This document shows positions 35,461 through 45,224 of a DNA stretch of 64,000 nucleotides, piece after piece (within the stretch, counting starts at the first letter, position 1; each line of letters opens with the position of its first letter). The stretch covers positions 251,414-315,413 of the forward strand of contig CAVPIM010000018.1 in assembly GCA_963704995.1 (NCBI GenBank), given 5' to 3'. The position numbers and the translations under genes are program-made. The DNA is from RYN-230 sp963704995 (GTDB taxonomy: Bacteria; Actinomycetota; Actinomycetes; Streptosporangiales; Streptosporangiaceae). The notes below the pieces were generated by a model, which was given only the letters and a program-made list of their open reading frames with translations, was not told the DNA's origin and searched no databases.

Positions 35461-37052
35461 GTGACCGGGTCCCTCGCGGTGGCGACGATCACCCCGCCGC
35501 ACATCGAGTACGGCCAGCTCTCGCCGCTGCTGCTGGTCTTCGGCCTGGGCGTGGTCGGCGTCCTGATCGAGGCCTTCGTGCCCCGCGAGCTGCGCCGCCC
35601 CGCCCACCTGATCATCACGCTGGGCGGCCTGGCCGTGGCCTTCGTGCTCACGATCGTGGTCGCCGCCACCTCGTCGCTGTTCGCCCACGGCGGGCACGGG
35701 AATGTCCGCGGCGATGGGTGCGGTCGGCGTGGACGGCCCGACGCTGTTCGTCTGGGGCACGATCCTCGTGCTGGCGTTCGTCAGCGTGCTGCTGATCGCG
35801 GACTCCTCCCGCGACGACCAGACGTTCGTGGCGCAGGCGGCCACCACCCCCGGCAGCGCCGAGGAGCGGGCCGCCCAGCTGGCCGGCGTGGTGCACACCG
35901 AGATCTACCCGCTGACGCTGTTCGCGGTGGCGGGCATGCTGCTGTTCCCGGCGTCCAACGACCTGCTCACGATGTTCGTCGCGCTGGAAGTGCTCTCCCT
36001 GCCGCTGTACCTGCTGTGCGGGCTCTCCCGGCGGCGCCGCCTGCTGTCGCAGGAAGCCTCCATGAAGTACTTCCTGCTCGGGGCGTTCTCCTCGGCGTTC
36101 TTCCTGTTCGGCGTGGCCATGCTGTACGGCTACGCCGGCTCGGTGTCGCTGTCGGCCATCGCGACGGCGGCGGCCAGCAACGTGGGCAGCCTGACCCTGC
36201 TCTACGCGGGCATGGCCCTGCTCGGCATCGGCCTGCTGTTCAAGATCGGGGCGGTCCCGTTCCAGAGCTGGAAGCCCGACGTCTACCAGGGCGCCCCGAC
36301 CCCGGTCACCGCGCTGATGGCCTCGTGCACCCTGGTCTCCGCGTTCGGCGCGCTGCTGCGGGTCTTCTACGTGGCGTTCGGCCAGCTCACCTGGGACTGG
36401 CGGCCGGCGATGTGGGGCGTGGCCATCCTGACCATGGTGGTCGGTGCGATCATCGCGATCACCCAGACCGACGTGAAGCGGCTGCTCGCCTACTCGTCCA
36501 TCGCGCACGGCGGCTTCGTCCTGACCGGCGTGATCGCCGCGAGCGTGGCCGGCCTGTCCAGCAGCCTCTTCTATCTGGCGGTGTACGGGTTCACCACGAT
36601 CGGTGCGTTTGCGGTCGTCACGCTCGTCCGTGACCAGGCGGGCGAGGCCGGGCACCTGTCCAGCTGGGCCGGCCTCGGGCGGCGCTCGCCGCTGGTGGCC
36701 GGCGTGTTCGCCTTCTTCCTGCTGGCGTTCGCCGGTATCCCGCTGACCAGCGGGTTCACCGGGAAGTTCGCGGTGTTCCAGGCGGCCATCGCCGGTGGTG
36801 CGACCCCGCTGGTGATCGTGGGCGTGATCGCCAGTGCCGTCGCCGCGTTCTTCTACGTCCGGGTGATCGTGCTCATGTTCTTCAGCGACCCGGCCCCGGC
36901 CGGTCCCGCGGTGGTGACGGTGGTCGACCCCCGGGGTGTTCACCGGGGCGGCCGTGGCCATCGGGGTGATCACCACGCTGGTGTTCGGTATCTACCCCCA
37001 GCCCCTGCTCAACCTGGCGAACCATGCGGCCGCGCACCTGTTCGTCCGCTGA
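35461..37052 (+). CDS. nuoN: NADH-quinone oxidoreductase subunit N (frameshifted)
   Basis: GTG 35461 is preferred because AGAAGGGA precedes it; ATG 35419 is in frame but lacks a site. Antiporter-like membrane subunit with 'GMLLFPASNDLLTMFVALEVLSLPLYLL', 'ALLGIGLLFKIGAVPFQSWKPDVYQGAPTPV' (key FKIGAVPFH/QSW.PDVYQGAPTP) and 'LLAYSSIAHGGF'. One extra A at 35701 (GGGAATG for GGGATG) and one missing base near 36930 break the frame; with both repaired the protein ends '..VFGIYPQPLLNLANHAAAHLFVR' at 37052. Last nuo gene. Confidence 0.9.
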
Positions 37053-37229
37053 CCTGCCCGGGGCGCGTGCGCGTTCCGGGCCGGCCGGCGGGGTGTCCGG
37101 ATACCTCGCAGGGGGCATATTCGGGACGGCGGTAGCTTGGGCCTGGCGCGAGGATGGCCTCGCCCGCCCGGGTCACGTCCGACCGAGGCGGTCCGTGACC
37201 GCCGCGATGACCGATGACCAGGAGCCCGA

Positions 37230-38225
37230 TTGATCGCCGCCGTCCCTGTGGAGCTGACCGACGCCGCGCTGGCCGCGGAGGTCGTTGACGGGCTTGCCCT
37301 GGTCGAGAAGCAGCTGGCCGACGCCACCCAGTCCGAGGAGGAACTGCTGGCCGAGGCGTCCACCCACCTGCTGGAGGCCGGCGGGAAACGGTTCCGGGCC
37401 ACCCTGGTCCTGCTCGCCTCGCAGTTCGGCAATCCCCGCGATCCGCGCGTGATCTCGGCCGCGACCGCGGTCGAGCTGACCCATCTGGCCACCCTGTACC
37501 ACGACGACGTGATGGACGAGGCGGCCATCCGCCGCGGCCACCAGAGCGCCAACTCCCGGTGGACCAACACGATCGCGATCCTGACCGGCGACTTCCTGTT
37601 CGCCCGGGCCTCGCAGATCCTGGCCTCGCTCGGCCCGGAGGCGGTCGGCATCCAGGCGGACACGTTCACCCGGCTGGTGAGCGGGCAGATCGCGGAGACC
37701 ATCGGGCCCCGGCCCGGCCAGGACCCGCTGCAGCACTACCTGCGCGTGGTGAAGGACAAGACCGCGTCGCTGGTGGCCACGGCCGGCCAGTTCGGGGCCA
37801 TGTACTCCGATGCCCCGGCCGAGGTGGTGGCCCGGATCCAGCCGGCCTGCGAGGCGATCGGCGTCGCCTGGCAGCTGTCCGACGACATCCTCGACGTGGC
37901 CAGCGAGTCCGAGCAGTCCGGCAAGACACCCGGCACGGACCTGCGGGAAGGCGTGCGCAGCCTGCCCGTGCTGCACGCGCTGGGCGCCAGCCGCCCGGCC
38001 GACGCGCGGCTGCTGGACCTGCTGGCCTCCGCCGACCTGACCGACCCGGGCCTGCACGCGGAAGCGCTGGGCCTGCTGCGGGCCAACCCGGCGATGGCGC
38101 AGGCCCGGGCGGACCTGCGGCACTGGTCGGCTGTGGCCCGTGAGCAGATCGCCGGCCTGCCCGACGTCCCGGCCCGCGCCGCGTTCGAGGGCCTGTGCGA
38201 GTACGTCGTCGAGCGCACCGGTTAG
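37230..38225 (+). CDS. Long-chain polyprenyl diphosphate synthase (menaquinone side chain type)
   Basis: 331 residues, start TTG 37230 behind AGGAG. All-alpha trans-prenyltransferase with first Asp-rich motif 'LYHDDVMDEA' and second 'LSDDILDVAS', plus 'GGKRFRATLVLLASQ' and 'LTGDFLFARASQIL'. Small residues before the first motif are typical of long-chain (C35-C50) enzymes. Placed 177 bp after nuoN and in the same direction, it probably supplies the menaquinone tail. It could also make other C40-range chains. Its stop overlaps the convergent livM stop by four bases. Confidence 0.88.
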   Translation: MIAAVPVELTDAALAAEVVDGLALVEKQLADATQSEEELLAEASTHLLEAGGKRFRATLVLLASQFGNPRDPRVISAATAVELTHLATLYHDDVMDEAAIRRGHQSANSRWTNTIAILTGDFLFARASQILASLGPEAVGIQADTFTRLVSGQIAETIGPRPGQDPLQHYLRVVKDKTASLVATAGQFGAMYSDAPAEVVARIQPACEAIGVAWQLSDDILDVASESEQSGKTPGTDLREGVRSLPVLHALGASRPADARLLDLLASADLTDPGLHAEALGLLRANPAMAQARADLRHWSAVAREQIAGLPDVPARAAFEGLCEYVVERTG

Positions 38226-39418
38226 CTGCTAGCGTAGCCCGGGGGGGCGACCCCCGGAACCCCCCGCGATCGCTGACTCGGAGGGGACACGGCTTCGCCG
38301 CGCCCCGCCTCGCCAGCCAATGCCCGGGGGGCGACCCCCCGGTCCCCCCGCGACGCTGGCTCGCGGGCTCGGCGAGGACCCGGCTCCGCCGCGCCTCCCC
38401 TCGCCGTGCGAAGCCGAAGCCAGTACCCGACGGGGAACAGCCGCACGTTCAGGTGCTCGTCCACCAGCCCCCACAGCCCGCGGCGGGCGAACAGGGCGAT
38501 GAGGATCGCGACCAGGCCCAGGATGATCAGGTACCACGCGTTGTACGAGGCCAGCGTCTGCTGCAGCACCAGGTACACGATGGTGCCGATGATCGGCCCC
38601 TCGATCGTGCCCAGCCCGCCGATGATGGTCGCGAACGCCATCTCCGCGGTCCACTGCACGCTGAACACCGCGCTCGGCTGCACCTGGAGCTGGCTGATCG
38701 CCAGCAGCGCGCCCGCGGCGCCGCAGCCGGCCCCCGCCACCACGAACACCAGCAGCCGGGCCAGGCCGACCCGCGCGCCGGAGCTGCGCGCGGCCACCTC
38801 GTCGTCGCGGATGGCGGTGAGCACCAGGCCGAGCCTGCCGCGCAGCAGCAGGTAGATGGCGGCCAGCGTCAGCACCGTGACGGCCAGCCCGGCCCAGTAG
38901 GTGTAGGCGGTGAGCAGCGTCGGGCTGAACCCGCCCAGGCCGGGCAGCGGCATGCCGGTCCCGCCGCCGATCGAGGAGAACTTCTCGATGATGAGCATGA
39001 TGGTCGCGGCGAGCACCCAGGTGGCGATCGCGAAGTACCCGCTGCGCAGCCGGGAGACCAGCCACCACAGCGGCAGCGCCGCCACGCCGCAGCCGATCGC
39101 GGCGACCGGCAGCGCGGCGAACGGCGAGGTGCCGTGGATGGCGAGGATCAGCACGAAGTAGGCGCCGAGCCCCACGAACGCCTGCTGCCCCACCGACACC
39201 AGGCCGGCGTAGCCCGCCAGCAGGTTCCACATGCTCGCCATCGTGAGCACGATGAACCCCTGCACCAGGATGGCGGTGGTGCCCGAGTACACGATGTAGG
39301 GGAGCATCGCGAGCACCACGACGACGATCAGCGCGCCCGCCGCGGTCCAGGCCACGTTCCTGCGCGACCGGGTGACCCGGAATCCTTCGGCCGGGCGGGC
39401 GGTGGTTTCCGTGACCAT
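38222..39418 (-). CDS. livM: Branched-chain amino acid ABC transporter permease LivM
   Basis: 398 residues from ATG 39418, three bases after the livH stop. About ten membrane helices; 'MASMWNLLAGYAGLVSVGQQAFVGLGAY' is the LivM signature (key GYAGLxSxGQ.AFxGxGAY) and 'AIRDDEVAARSSG' the EAA-like loop that contacts the ATPases; 'FATIIGGLGTIEGPIIGT' is also diagnostic. The last 60 or so residues are Arg/Pro-rich and are encoded by the two GC-rich repeat copies, so the natural stop was probably lost or moved by the repeat. Ends overlapping the prenyl synthase stop. Confidence 0.88.
   Translation of the reverse strand: MVTETTARPAEGFRVTRSRRNVAWTAAGALIVVVVLAMLPYIVYSGTTAILVQGFIVLTMASMWNLLAGYAGLVSVGQQAFVGLGAYFVLILAIHGTSPFAALPVAAIGCGVAALPLWWLVSRLRSGYFAIATWVLAATIMLIIEKFSSIGGGTGMPLPGLGGFSPTLLTAYTYWAGLAVTVLTLAAIYLLLRGRLGLVLTAIRDDEVAARSSGARVGLARLLVFVVAGAGCGAAGALLAISQLQVQPSAVFSVQWTAEMAFATIIGGLGTIEGPIIGTIVYLVLQQTLASYNAWYLIILGLVAILIALFARRGLWGLVDEHLNVRLFPVGYWLRLRTARGGAAEPGPRRAREPASRGDRGVAPRALAGEAGRGEAVSPPSQRSRGVPGVAPPGYASS
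38235..38330. repeat. Dispersed GC-rich 96-bp repeat, copy A
   Basis: Reverse-complement of the 97-bp unit at 52245-52341, with three substitutions and one 1-base indel by eye (about 96% identity). It begins and ends with CCCGGG-containing runs and contains the core GAGTCAGCGATCGCG (reverse strand). It lies at the 3' end of livM, whose C-terminal codons read through it. Confidence 0.85.
38323..38405. repeat. Divergent tandem copy of the dispersed repeat
   Basis: Directly next to copy A and in the same orientation, with the same order of blocks (CCCGGGGGGCGACCCCCC, CCCCCCGCGA, GGCTCCGCCGCGCC) but only roughly 75% similar, with short insertions. It suggests tandem duplication followed by drift. 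Confidence 0.55.
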
Positions 39419-39420
39419 GC

Positions 39421-40297
39421 TCACGACTGTGCCCTCCGGGTGATCAGGCCCTGCGGGCGCAGCACGAGCACGGCGAGGAAGACGATGAACCCGGCGAGGA
39501 GCTCGTCGGAGATGTTGATCTGGGCGCCGATCTGCTGGGCCACGCCCAGCACCACGCCGCCGAGCAGGGTGCCCCACAGGGAGCCGAGCCCGCCGATCAC
39601 CACCGCCGCGAACGCGAACAGCAGGATCGTGTCGGTGCCCGTGGTCGGCGAGAGCTGGGAGTACATGCCGTAGGCGATGCCGCCCAGGGCCACGGTGCCG
39701 AAGGCCAGCGCCGCCGCGATGCCGAACACGTGCCGGTAGTCCGCCCCGGCCAGCTGCGCCGCCTCCCGGTCGTCGGCGACCGCGCGGATCAGGCGGCCGT
39801 ACCTGGACGCGGACAGGAAGTACTGCAGCCCGAGCAGCACGACCACGGCGACCGCGAAGACGACCACGAGCAGGTAGCCGATCTGGATCTGCGAGCCGAT
39901 CGTGAAGGAGCCGCTCACCAGGGGCAGCCCGGTGCCGATCGCGCGGCTGTTGGCGCGTGAAGAACTGGAGCAGGCCGTTCTCGATCACCACCGACAGGCC
40001 GAAGGTGACCATCAGCGTGGTGAGCACGCTGCGGTCGAGCGCGCCCTGGATGACCGTGCGCTGCAGCACGTAGCCGAGCAGCGCCATCACCGGGACCACG
40101 ATGAGGAAGGACCAGAGCACCGGGATGTGGGTGACGGTGATGACGCCGATCGCGATGTAGCCCGCGACCACCGCGAGGTCGCCGTGCGCGAGGTTCACGA
40201 CCTTCATCACCCCGAACATCAGCGACAGCCCGCAGGCGAACAGCGCATACAGCCCGCCGGTCAGCACCCCTTGGATGATGGCGTTGACCCAGGCCAT
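39421..40297 (-). CDS. livH: Branched-chain amino acid ABC transporter permease LivH (frameshifted)
   Basis: Start ATG 40297 with GAAGGGAGCG upstream. 'GVLTGGLYALFACGLSLMFGVMKVVNLAHGDL' is the LivH hallmark (key GxxYALxAxGLxLxFGvmxvxNxAHG). The frame breaks near 39952 after 'LLQFFTR'; removing one base leads directly to 'NSRAIGTGLPLVSGSF' and on to 'RAVADDREAAQLAGAD' and 'VIGGLGSLWGTLLGGVVLG', ending at 39421. One extra base explains it. Confidence 0.88.
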
Positions 40298-41089
40298 TAC
40301 GGCTCGCTCCCTTCGCCGGGCTGGCTGGCGGGACGAGGCGGCGGGCGGCCAGGCCGAAGTAGGCCGCCTCGACCTGGTCCGCGGTGACGTCGGCGGGCCT
40401 GCCTTCCAGGGTGGTCCGGCCCTCCAGCAGGCACTGGATGTGCGAGGCCACCCGCAGGGCCTGGCTCACGTCCTGCTCGACGAGCAGCACGGTGAGGCCG
40501 GTGGCCAGGATCTGCGGCAGCATGCCGTAGATGCGCTGGACGACCACGGGGGCCAGGCCGAGCGACAGCTCGTCGAGCAGCAGCACGCGGGGGTTGGCGA
40601 CCAGGGCCCGGCCGATGGCGACCGTCTGCTGCTCACCGCCGGACAGCTGGGCGGTGAGCTGGTTGCGGCGCTCCCGCATCCAGCCGAACATCTGGTACAC
40701 CCGCTCGATGGTCCACGGGCCCGGCCGCGCGTAGCGGCGCCGACCTGCAGATTCTCCTCGACGGACAGCGACCCGAACAGCCGCCTGCCCTCCGGCACCA
40801 TGACGATCCCCTGCCTGGCCCGGCGCTCGGGCCGCAGCCCGGTCACGTCCTTGCCGTCGAACCGGATCGAGCCCGTCGTCGGGTGGTGCAGGCCGGCGAT
40901 CGTGCGCAGCAGCGTCGACTTGCCCGCGCCGTTCGCGCCGATGATCGCGTAGACCTCGCCGGGGAACACCCGCAGCGAGATCGCGTCCAGGGCCCGGAGC
41001 TGCCCGTGGTGCACGACCAGGTCGCTGACCTCCAGCAGCGGAGTGCCGGTTTCCGCTCGTTCCCCGGCCACCTCCCCGTCCCCCTTCAC
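40297..41089 (-). CDS. livF: Branched-chain amino acid ABC transporter ATPase LivF (frameshifted)
   Basis: ABC ATPase with Walker A 'IGANGAGKSTLL', Q-loop/VPEGRRLF segment, signature 'QLSGGEQQTVAIGRAL' and Walker B 'VLLLDELSLGLAP', ending with the H-loop region 'VLLVEQDVSQAL' (Gln/Asp in place of the usual His, as is common in LivF). The frame shifts near 40731 (one base missing). A second indel near 40310 would give the TAA that overlaps the livH ATG. The N-terminus is uncertain: GTG 41089 is used here, but the frame is also open into LivG. Confidence 0.85.
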
Positions 41090-41915
41090 TCCGGTCCGGT
41101 CACGGCTCGCCTCCGTTCCCGGCCCGCCGTCCCGTCCCCCTCGGCGCGTCGGGGGTGCCTCCAGGGACCCGCCGGCCAGCGCCGCGGTGACCTCGGTGCC
41201 GAGGAAGACCTCGCGGACCGCGGGGTCGGCCAGCACCGTGGCCGGCGTCGCCGTCGCCGACGAACTTGCCGCCGGTCAGGCAGATCAGCCGGCTCACCAC
41301 GGGGGTGAGCGCGCGCACCACGTGCTCGATCCAGATCACCGCGGTGCCCTCGGCGTTGACCTCGCGGACGATCTCGACCAGCTGGGCGACCTCGGGGTCG
41401 GTGAGGCCGCCGGCCACCTCGTCGAGCAGCAGCAGCGTGGGCTGCGTGGCCAGGGCGCGGGCCAGTTCCAGCCGCTTGCGCTGCAGCAGGCCGAGCCGCT
41501 CGGCGGGCACGTTCGCCTGGCCGGACATGCCGGTCCGCTCCAGCGCCGCGACCGCGGCCGCGTAGCTGGCCCGCCGCCGCAGCCCGCCGCCCTGCTGGGC
41601 GGCGACGAGCAGGTTCTCGAACACGGTCATGTCCCCGAACGGCCGCGGCACCTGGTAGGTGCGGCCGACGCCCAGCCTGCACCGCGCGGCCGCGTCCAGC
41701 CTGGTGACCGTGCGCCCGGCGAAGCGGATCTCGCCCCCGCCGGGGGCGAGATCCCCGGAGATGAGGCCGAACAGGCTGGTCTTGCCAGCGCCGTTCGGCC
41801 CCACGATCCCGCCACCGTGTCGCCGGGCCCGACGGCCAGCGACAGGTCCTCCGCGATGACGACCCGGCCGAACCGTTTCGTCACGTGGTCGAGCTCAAGC
41901 AGCGGGCTCGGTCAT
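41086..41915 (-). CDS. livG: Branched-chain amino acid ABC transporter ATPase LivG (frameshifted)
   Basis: ATG 41915 lies four bases after the substrate-binding protein stop. Pieces in three frames join as 'MTEPLLELDHVTKRFG' (one extra C at about 41904), 'GDTVAGIVGPNGAGKTSLFGLISGD' (Walker A; one base missing near 41812), the LivG-typical 'GRTYQVPRPFGDMTVFENL', Walker B 'LLLLDEVAGGL', 'IEHVVRAL', then 'TVLADPAVREVFLGTE' (extra base near 41245), the family C-terminus. The TGA at 41086 overlapping a GTG is the likely end, but it needs one more frame change. Confidence 0.83.
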
Positions 41916-41919
41916 CCGG

Positions 41920-43278
41920 TCACTGGTTAGTCGGCTTCAGGTCGGCGGTGATCTTCGCGTCCGGCTGCAGCGTGTTGTCCACGACCTGCATCTCCAGCGG
42001 GTACTTGGTGCCCTTCTGCCACTGCACGCCGACCGGCGGGGTGATCGCCACGCCCGGCGCGGGGCCGCCCGAGGCGAAGTTCAGCGGCCCGGCCAGCGCC
42101 TGGATGTTCACCTTGTGGATGGCGTCGGCGACCTCGGTCTTGTCGTGCGGGTCGCTCACCAGGTGAGGGCCGCGTGGGCGGCCTCGAAGAGGCTGTAGTT
42201 GCTGATGTTGGAGTTCCACTGCCCGCCCGTGGCTGGCCTCGAACTCGTTGGCCATCTGCTGGCAGGTCTCCCCGGTGAACGAGGACTTCCACGGCAGCGA
42301 CGGCGCCCACCAGGCGTCGGTGGCCACGTTGTACGCCAGGGGGCCGAGCGCGTAGGCGTCGGGCGGGAACAGCAGCACCTTGGCCACGGTGGCCAGCTTC
42401 GGCTTGAAGCCCTGCTGCACCGACTGCTTCCACATGGTGGCGAAGTCGGGCGGCAGCGGCACGTTGGTGAAGAAGTCGGCGCCGGCCGACTTGAACTGGG
42501 AGATCATCGAGGAGTAGTTCGTGGTCCCGTCGGGGTAGGGCGAGGACATGACGAACTTGTAGCCCGCGGCCTCGGCGATCGGCGGGAACACCGCGCGGAA
42601 CGCGTTGCCGTCCGAGTCGTTGGGGAACGCGGCGGCGACCACCTTGTTGGTGTGCAGCTGGGCGTGGATCCGGTCCCACATCGGGATGAAGGCCTTGACC
42701 AGGTGCTCGGCGCCGAGGAAGTACATCACCACGTACTTGGGCTTGAGCGTCGGCTTCTGCGGGTTGCCCCCGAGGTTGACGTACCAGGACTCCCACGGGA
42801 TGTTCGCGCAGATCAGCGGCGTGTGCAGCGATTCGGCCTGGCTGGCTACCGCGTTGACGGTCTCCGGCGTGGACGACGCCAGCAGCAGGTCCACGCCGTC
42901 GTTCAGGATGGCCGTCTTGGCCAGGTCCCCGGCCCGGGTGGGGCTGGACTGGGTGTCGTAGGACTTGATCGTGACCGGGTAGGTCTTGCCGCCGATCTTG
43001 AACCCGCTCTTGTACGGGGTGGTCTGCTTGATCTTGGAGATCACCCAGTTGTCCGGCGCGCCGAACCCGGCCAGGGAGCCGGTCAGCGGGTGGATCCAGC
43101 CGATGGTGATGCCCTTGGTGCCGCCCGAGCTGGCACCCTTGATGCCGGAGCTGCACGCCTCCAGCAGCCCGCCGCCCCCCACGACCACCGCGCCCGTGCC
43201 TGCCGCGCGCAGCAGGCCGCGCCGGCTGATGCCGCCGGCCTGGCTGGTTCTACCGGATTGCCCAGTCTGGTCACTCAT
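41920..43278 (-). CDS. Branched-chain amino acid ABC transporter substrate-binding lipoprotein
   Basis: 452 residues from ATG 43278 with AAGGAG upstream. Twin-arginine-like start 'SRRGLLRAAGTG' followed by a lipobox 'LLEAC', so an exported lipoprotein. Type I periplasmic-binding fold of the LivJ/LivK family: 'TIGWIHPLTGSLAGFG', 'VDLLLASSTPETVNAVA' and 'SSMISQFKSAGADFF'. Between residues 355 and 378 a pair of opposite indels (extra base near 42222, missing base near 42161) hides 'GRQWNSNISNYSLFEAAHAALT', the expected sequence, without changing the overall frame. Ligand could be branched-chain amino acids, amides or urea-type compounds. Confidence 0.88.
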   Translation of the reverse strand: MSDQTGQSGRTSQAGGISRRGLLRAAGTGAVVVGGGGLLEACSSGIKGASSGGTKGITIGWIHPLTGSLAGFGAPDNWVISKIKQTTPYKSGFKIGGKTYPVTIKSYDTQSSPTRAGDLAKTAILNDGVDLLLASSTPETVNAVASQAESLHTPLICANIPWESWYVNLGGNPQKPTLKPKYVVMYFLGAEHLVKAFIPMWDRIHAQLHTNKVVAAAFPNDSDGNAFRAVFPPIAEAAGYKFVMSSPYPDGTTNYSSMISQFKSAGADFFTNVPLPPDFATMWKQSVQQGFKPKLATVAKVLLFPPDAYALGPLAYNVATDAWWAPSLPWKSSFTGETCQQMANEFEASHGRAVELQHQQLQPLRGRPRGPHLVSDPHDKTEVADAIHKVNIQALAGPLNFASGGPAPGVAITPPVGVQWQKGTKYPLEMQVVDNTLQPDAKITADLKPTNQ

Positions 43279-43967
43279 CTGTCATCGATCTCCTTGTGAG
43301 GTCGTATCGCAGAGGCGGGACCGTGCGGCGGCGGGGACCGTGCCGCAGCCGGTCCCCTTCAGGAAGGGGCGTCTGGTGATCTGCAGATGCTCAGGGCCAC
43401 GCCGCTCGTTTCCTGACGCGCCATTCCGTCTCCTCGACGTCAGCGCCCGTCGCACACGGCGTCCGAGACACCGGCGTCCGAGGCCCACCTTCAAACCACG
43501 CCCAGCCCAGGGAAGGGCATTGCGGGATCCTAGTGTGCGCTTGGCGTACGGCTATGCGCAATACGGATATACGCAATGGAGAAATTTCCTCTTCCTCGAC
43601 CACCGCGTCCGCAGTGAGTCCCGGCGCGGTGAACGCTAGCATCTGCCCGGTGCGGCTGGCCAAGGTCTGTAACAAGGTCATTACAGATGCTTTGCGGCCC
43701 CGGGCGGGGCGCCGCGGACGGCGTGAACCGGCGCCGGCGCCTGCGCCGCCGCGGCAGCCGGCCCGCAGGCCACAGCACTCATGGGTCCAGGTCAGGACCT
43801 ATGTCCCTGGCGGGGACCGTCCGGGCGCGGGTTTCATGGCCGGAAAGAGGCCTCGGGCGGGGCGGGCACGGCGGGACGGCGGCATGGCGGCACGGAAAGC
43901 CTGCGCCGCACCACACCGCGCCGCGCCGCGCCGGGGCGTAATCACGAGATCTGGGGGGACCGGCGAC
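43279..43967. other. 689-bp non-coding stretch
   Basis: No protein-coding signal that I trust. It contains the leader of the liv operon (right next to 43279), the direct repeat ATGCGCAAT / ATACGCAAT (43554-43562 and 43569-43577, 15 bases apart) and the inverted repeat at 43666-43687. The right half (43690-43930) is strongly GC-rich with low-complexity CGCCG runs. Confidence 0.45.
43666..43687. promoter_or_regulatory. Inverted repeat, TetR-like operator candidate
   Basis: TCTGTAA, eight bases, TTACAGA: perfect 7-base arms. TGTAA-spacer-TTACA is the form of many TetR/AcrR-family sites. It could serve the liv operon, about 390 bp away, or the ABM gene, about 280 bp away; neither is close, so an unannotated short transcript is possible. 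Confidence 0.4.
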
Positions 43968-44243
43968 ATGGCACTTGGTTTCTACTTCGCACCTAGCTCG
44001 TTCACGCCGTCACGGTATGACGAGACGATCAAGCGACTCGAAGAGGCTGGTGCCGGGGCACCTCGCGGCCGGCTCTACCACGTGGCTCTCGAATCGGACG
44101 GCCTGATCCAGGTGTTCGACGTCTGGGAGTCTGAGGAGTCATTCCAGGCCTTCGGGGCGACGCTGCTGCCGATCATGGCCGAGCTGGGCGCCGATCCTGG
44201 CCAGCCGCAGGTCTCGCCCGTCCGCAACATCATCAAGGGCTGA
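43968..44243 (+). CDS. Small dimeric alpha/beta-barrel (ABM/YdhR-like) protein
   Basis: 91 residues from ATG 43968. 'MALGFYFAPSSFTPSRYDETIKRLEEAG' then 'RLYHVALESDGLIQVFDVWESEESFQAF' (key V-DVWES-ESF) is the pattern of ferredoxin-like dimeric barrels (antibiotic monooxygenase-like or stress-responsive A/B barrel). No catalytic residues can be assigned. No clear ribosome-binding site is seen; an in-frame extension upstream is possible but low-complexity. A stand-alone gene. Confidence 0.65.
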   Translation: MALGFYFAPSSFTPSRYDETIKRLEEAGAGAPRGRLYHVALESDGLIQVFDVWESEESFQAFGATLLPIMAELGADPGQPQVSPVRNIIKG

Positions 44244-44348
44244 GGCCCGCAGGCCCGGCCGGCGCTGCGGGGGGCGCGCCGGCCGCGCCGGCGCCGGGCA
44301 GGCCCGCTCGGTCCCGGGGACGTTACCCCGATAGCGGATCATGGTGAG

Positions 44349-45224
44349 ATGAGCTTCCCCGCCAGCAACTCGCCCAGCACGTGGTTCGTCACGGGAGCTT
44401 CCCGCGGGTTCGGCCGGGAGCTGGCCGAGCAGCTGCTCGCCCGGGGCGACCGGGTAGCCGCCACGCTGCGCCAGGCCAGCCAGCTGGACGACCTGGCCGC
44501 CCAGTACGGGGACCGGCTGTGGGTGCGCGCCCTCGATGTCACCGACACCGGGCAGATGCGGCGCGTCGTCCGGCAGGCGTTCGCCGACCTTGGGCGGGTC
44601 GACGTGGTGGTCTCCAACGCGGGCTACGGCGTGTTCGGCGCCGCCGAGGACCTCACCGACGCCCAGGTGGAGGCGGTGATCTCCACCAACCTGACCGCCT
44701 CGATCCAGCTCGCCCGGGCGGTCCTGCCCTACCTGCGGTCCCAGGGCGGCGGCCTGCTGATGCAGATGTCGAGCATGGGCGGCCACATCGCGTTCCCCGC
44801 GTTCTCGATGTACCACGCGACCAAATGGGGCATCGAGGGGTTCTACGAGGCGCTGGCCGCGGAGGTCGAGCCATTCGGGATCCGCACCATGCTGGTCGAG
44901 CCCGGGATGATCCGCACCAGCTTCTACCAGGCGGCCACCCGGGTCCCGGCCAGCCCGGCGTACCAGGGCACGCCGGTCGACCGGGATGCGCTTCCGGTCG
45001 AGGAGATGCCCGGTGACCAGGCCAAGGTGGTCGCGGTCATGATCGATGCCGCCCTGTCGCCGGATCCGCCCCGCCGGCTACTGCTCGGGTCGGACGCGTA
45101 CCGCCTGGTCCATGAGGCGCTCGCCGCCCGGCTGGCCGACGTCGAGGCCCAGCGGGATCTGGCGCCCTCCACGGACGTGGACGGCTGGCTGCCCGCCCCC
45201 CCTGACCTCGGGCCGCGCCGCTAG
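44349..45224 (+). CDS. Short-chain dehydrogenase/reductase
   Basis: 291 residues. Classical SDR: 'VTGASRGFGRELAEQL' (TGxxxGxG), 'VVSNAGYGVFG' (NAG), Ser in 'LLMQMSSMGG' and catalytic 'YHATKWG' (YxxxK). The sequence 'VEPFGIRTMLVEPGMIRTSFY' is typical of the SDR subgroup with NADP preference. Substrate unknown. It is followed convergently by a small membrane protein gene. Confidence 0.88.
   Translation: MSFPASNSPSTWFVTGASRGFGRELAEQLLARGDRVAATLRQASQLDDLAAQYGDRLWVRALDVTDTGQMRRVVRQAFADLGRVDVVVSNAGYGVFGAAEDLTDAQVEAVISTNLTASIQLARAVLPYLRSQGGGLLMQMSSMGGHIAFPAFSMYHATKWGIEGFYEALAAEVEPFGIRTMLVEPGMIRTSFYQAATRVPASPAYQGTPVDRDALPVEEMPGDQAKVVAVMIDAALSPDPPRRLLLGSDAYRLVHEALAARLADVEAQRDLAPSTDVDGWLPAPPDLGPRR

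Noticed and set aside
33636..35669. A 677-codon minus-strand frame over nuoM/nuoL, and similar ones at 20495-21964 and 35648-36976
   Set aside because: Asp/His/Gln/Arg-rich translation without any fold-like pattern, opposite well-conserved nuo genes; a codon-bias shadow.
38195..39673. 492-codon plus-strand frame over livM
   Set aside because: Runs through repeat DNA and antisense to a permease with clear motifs; no protein-like features.
43391..43778. Two minus-strand frames upstream of the liv operon
   Set aside because: No ribosome-binding site, no recognisable motif, and composition changes abruptly along them.
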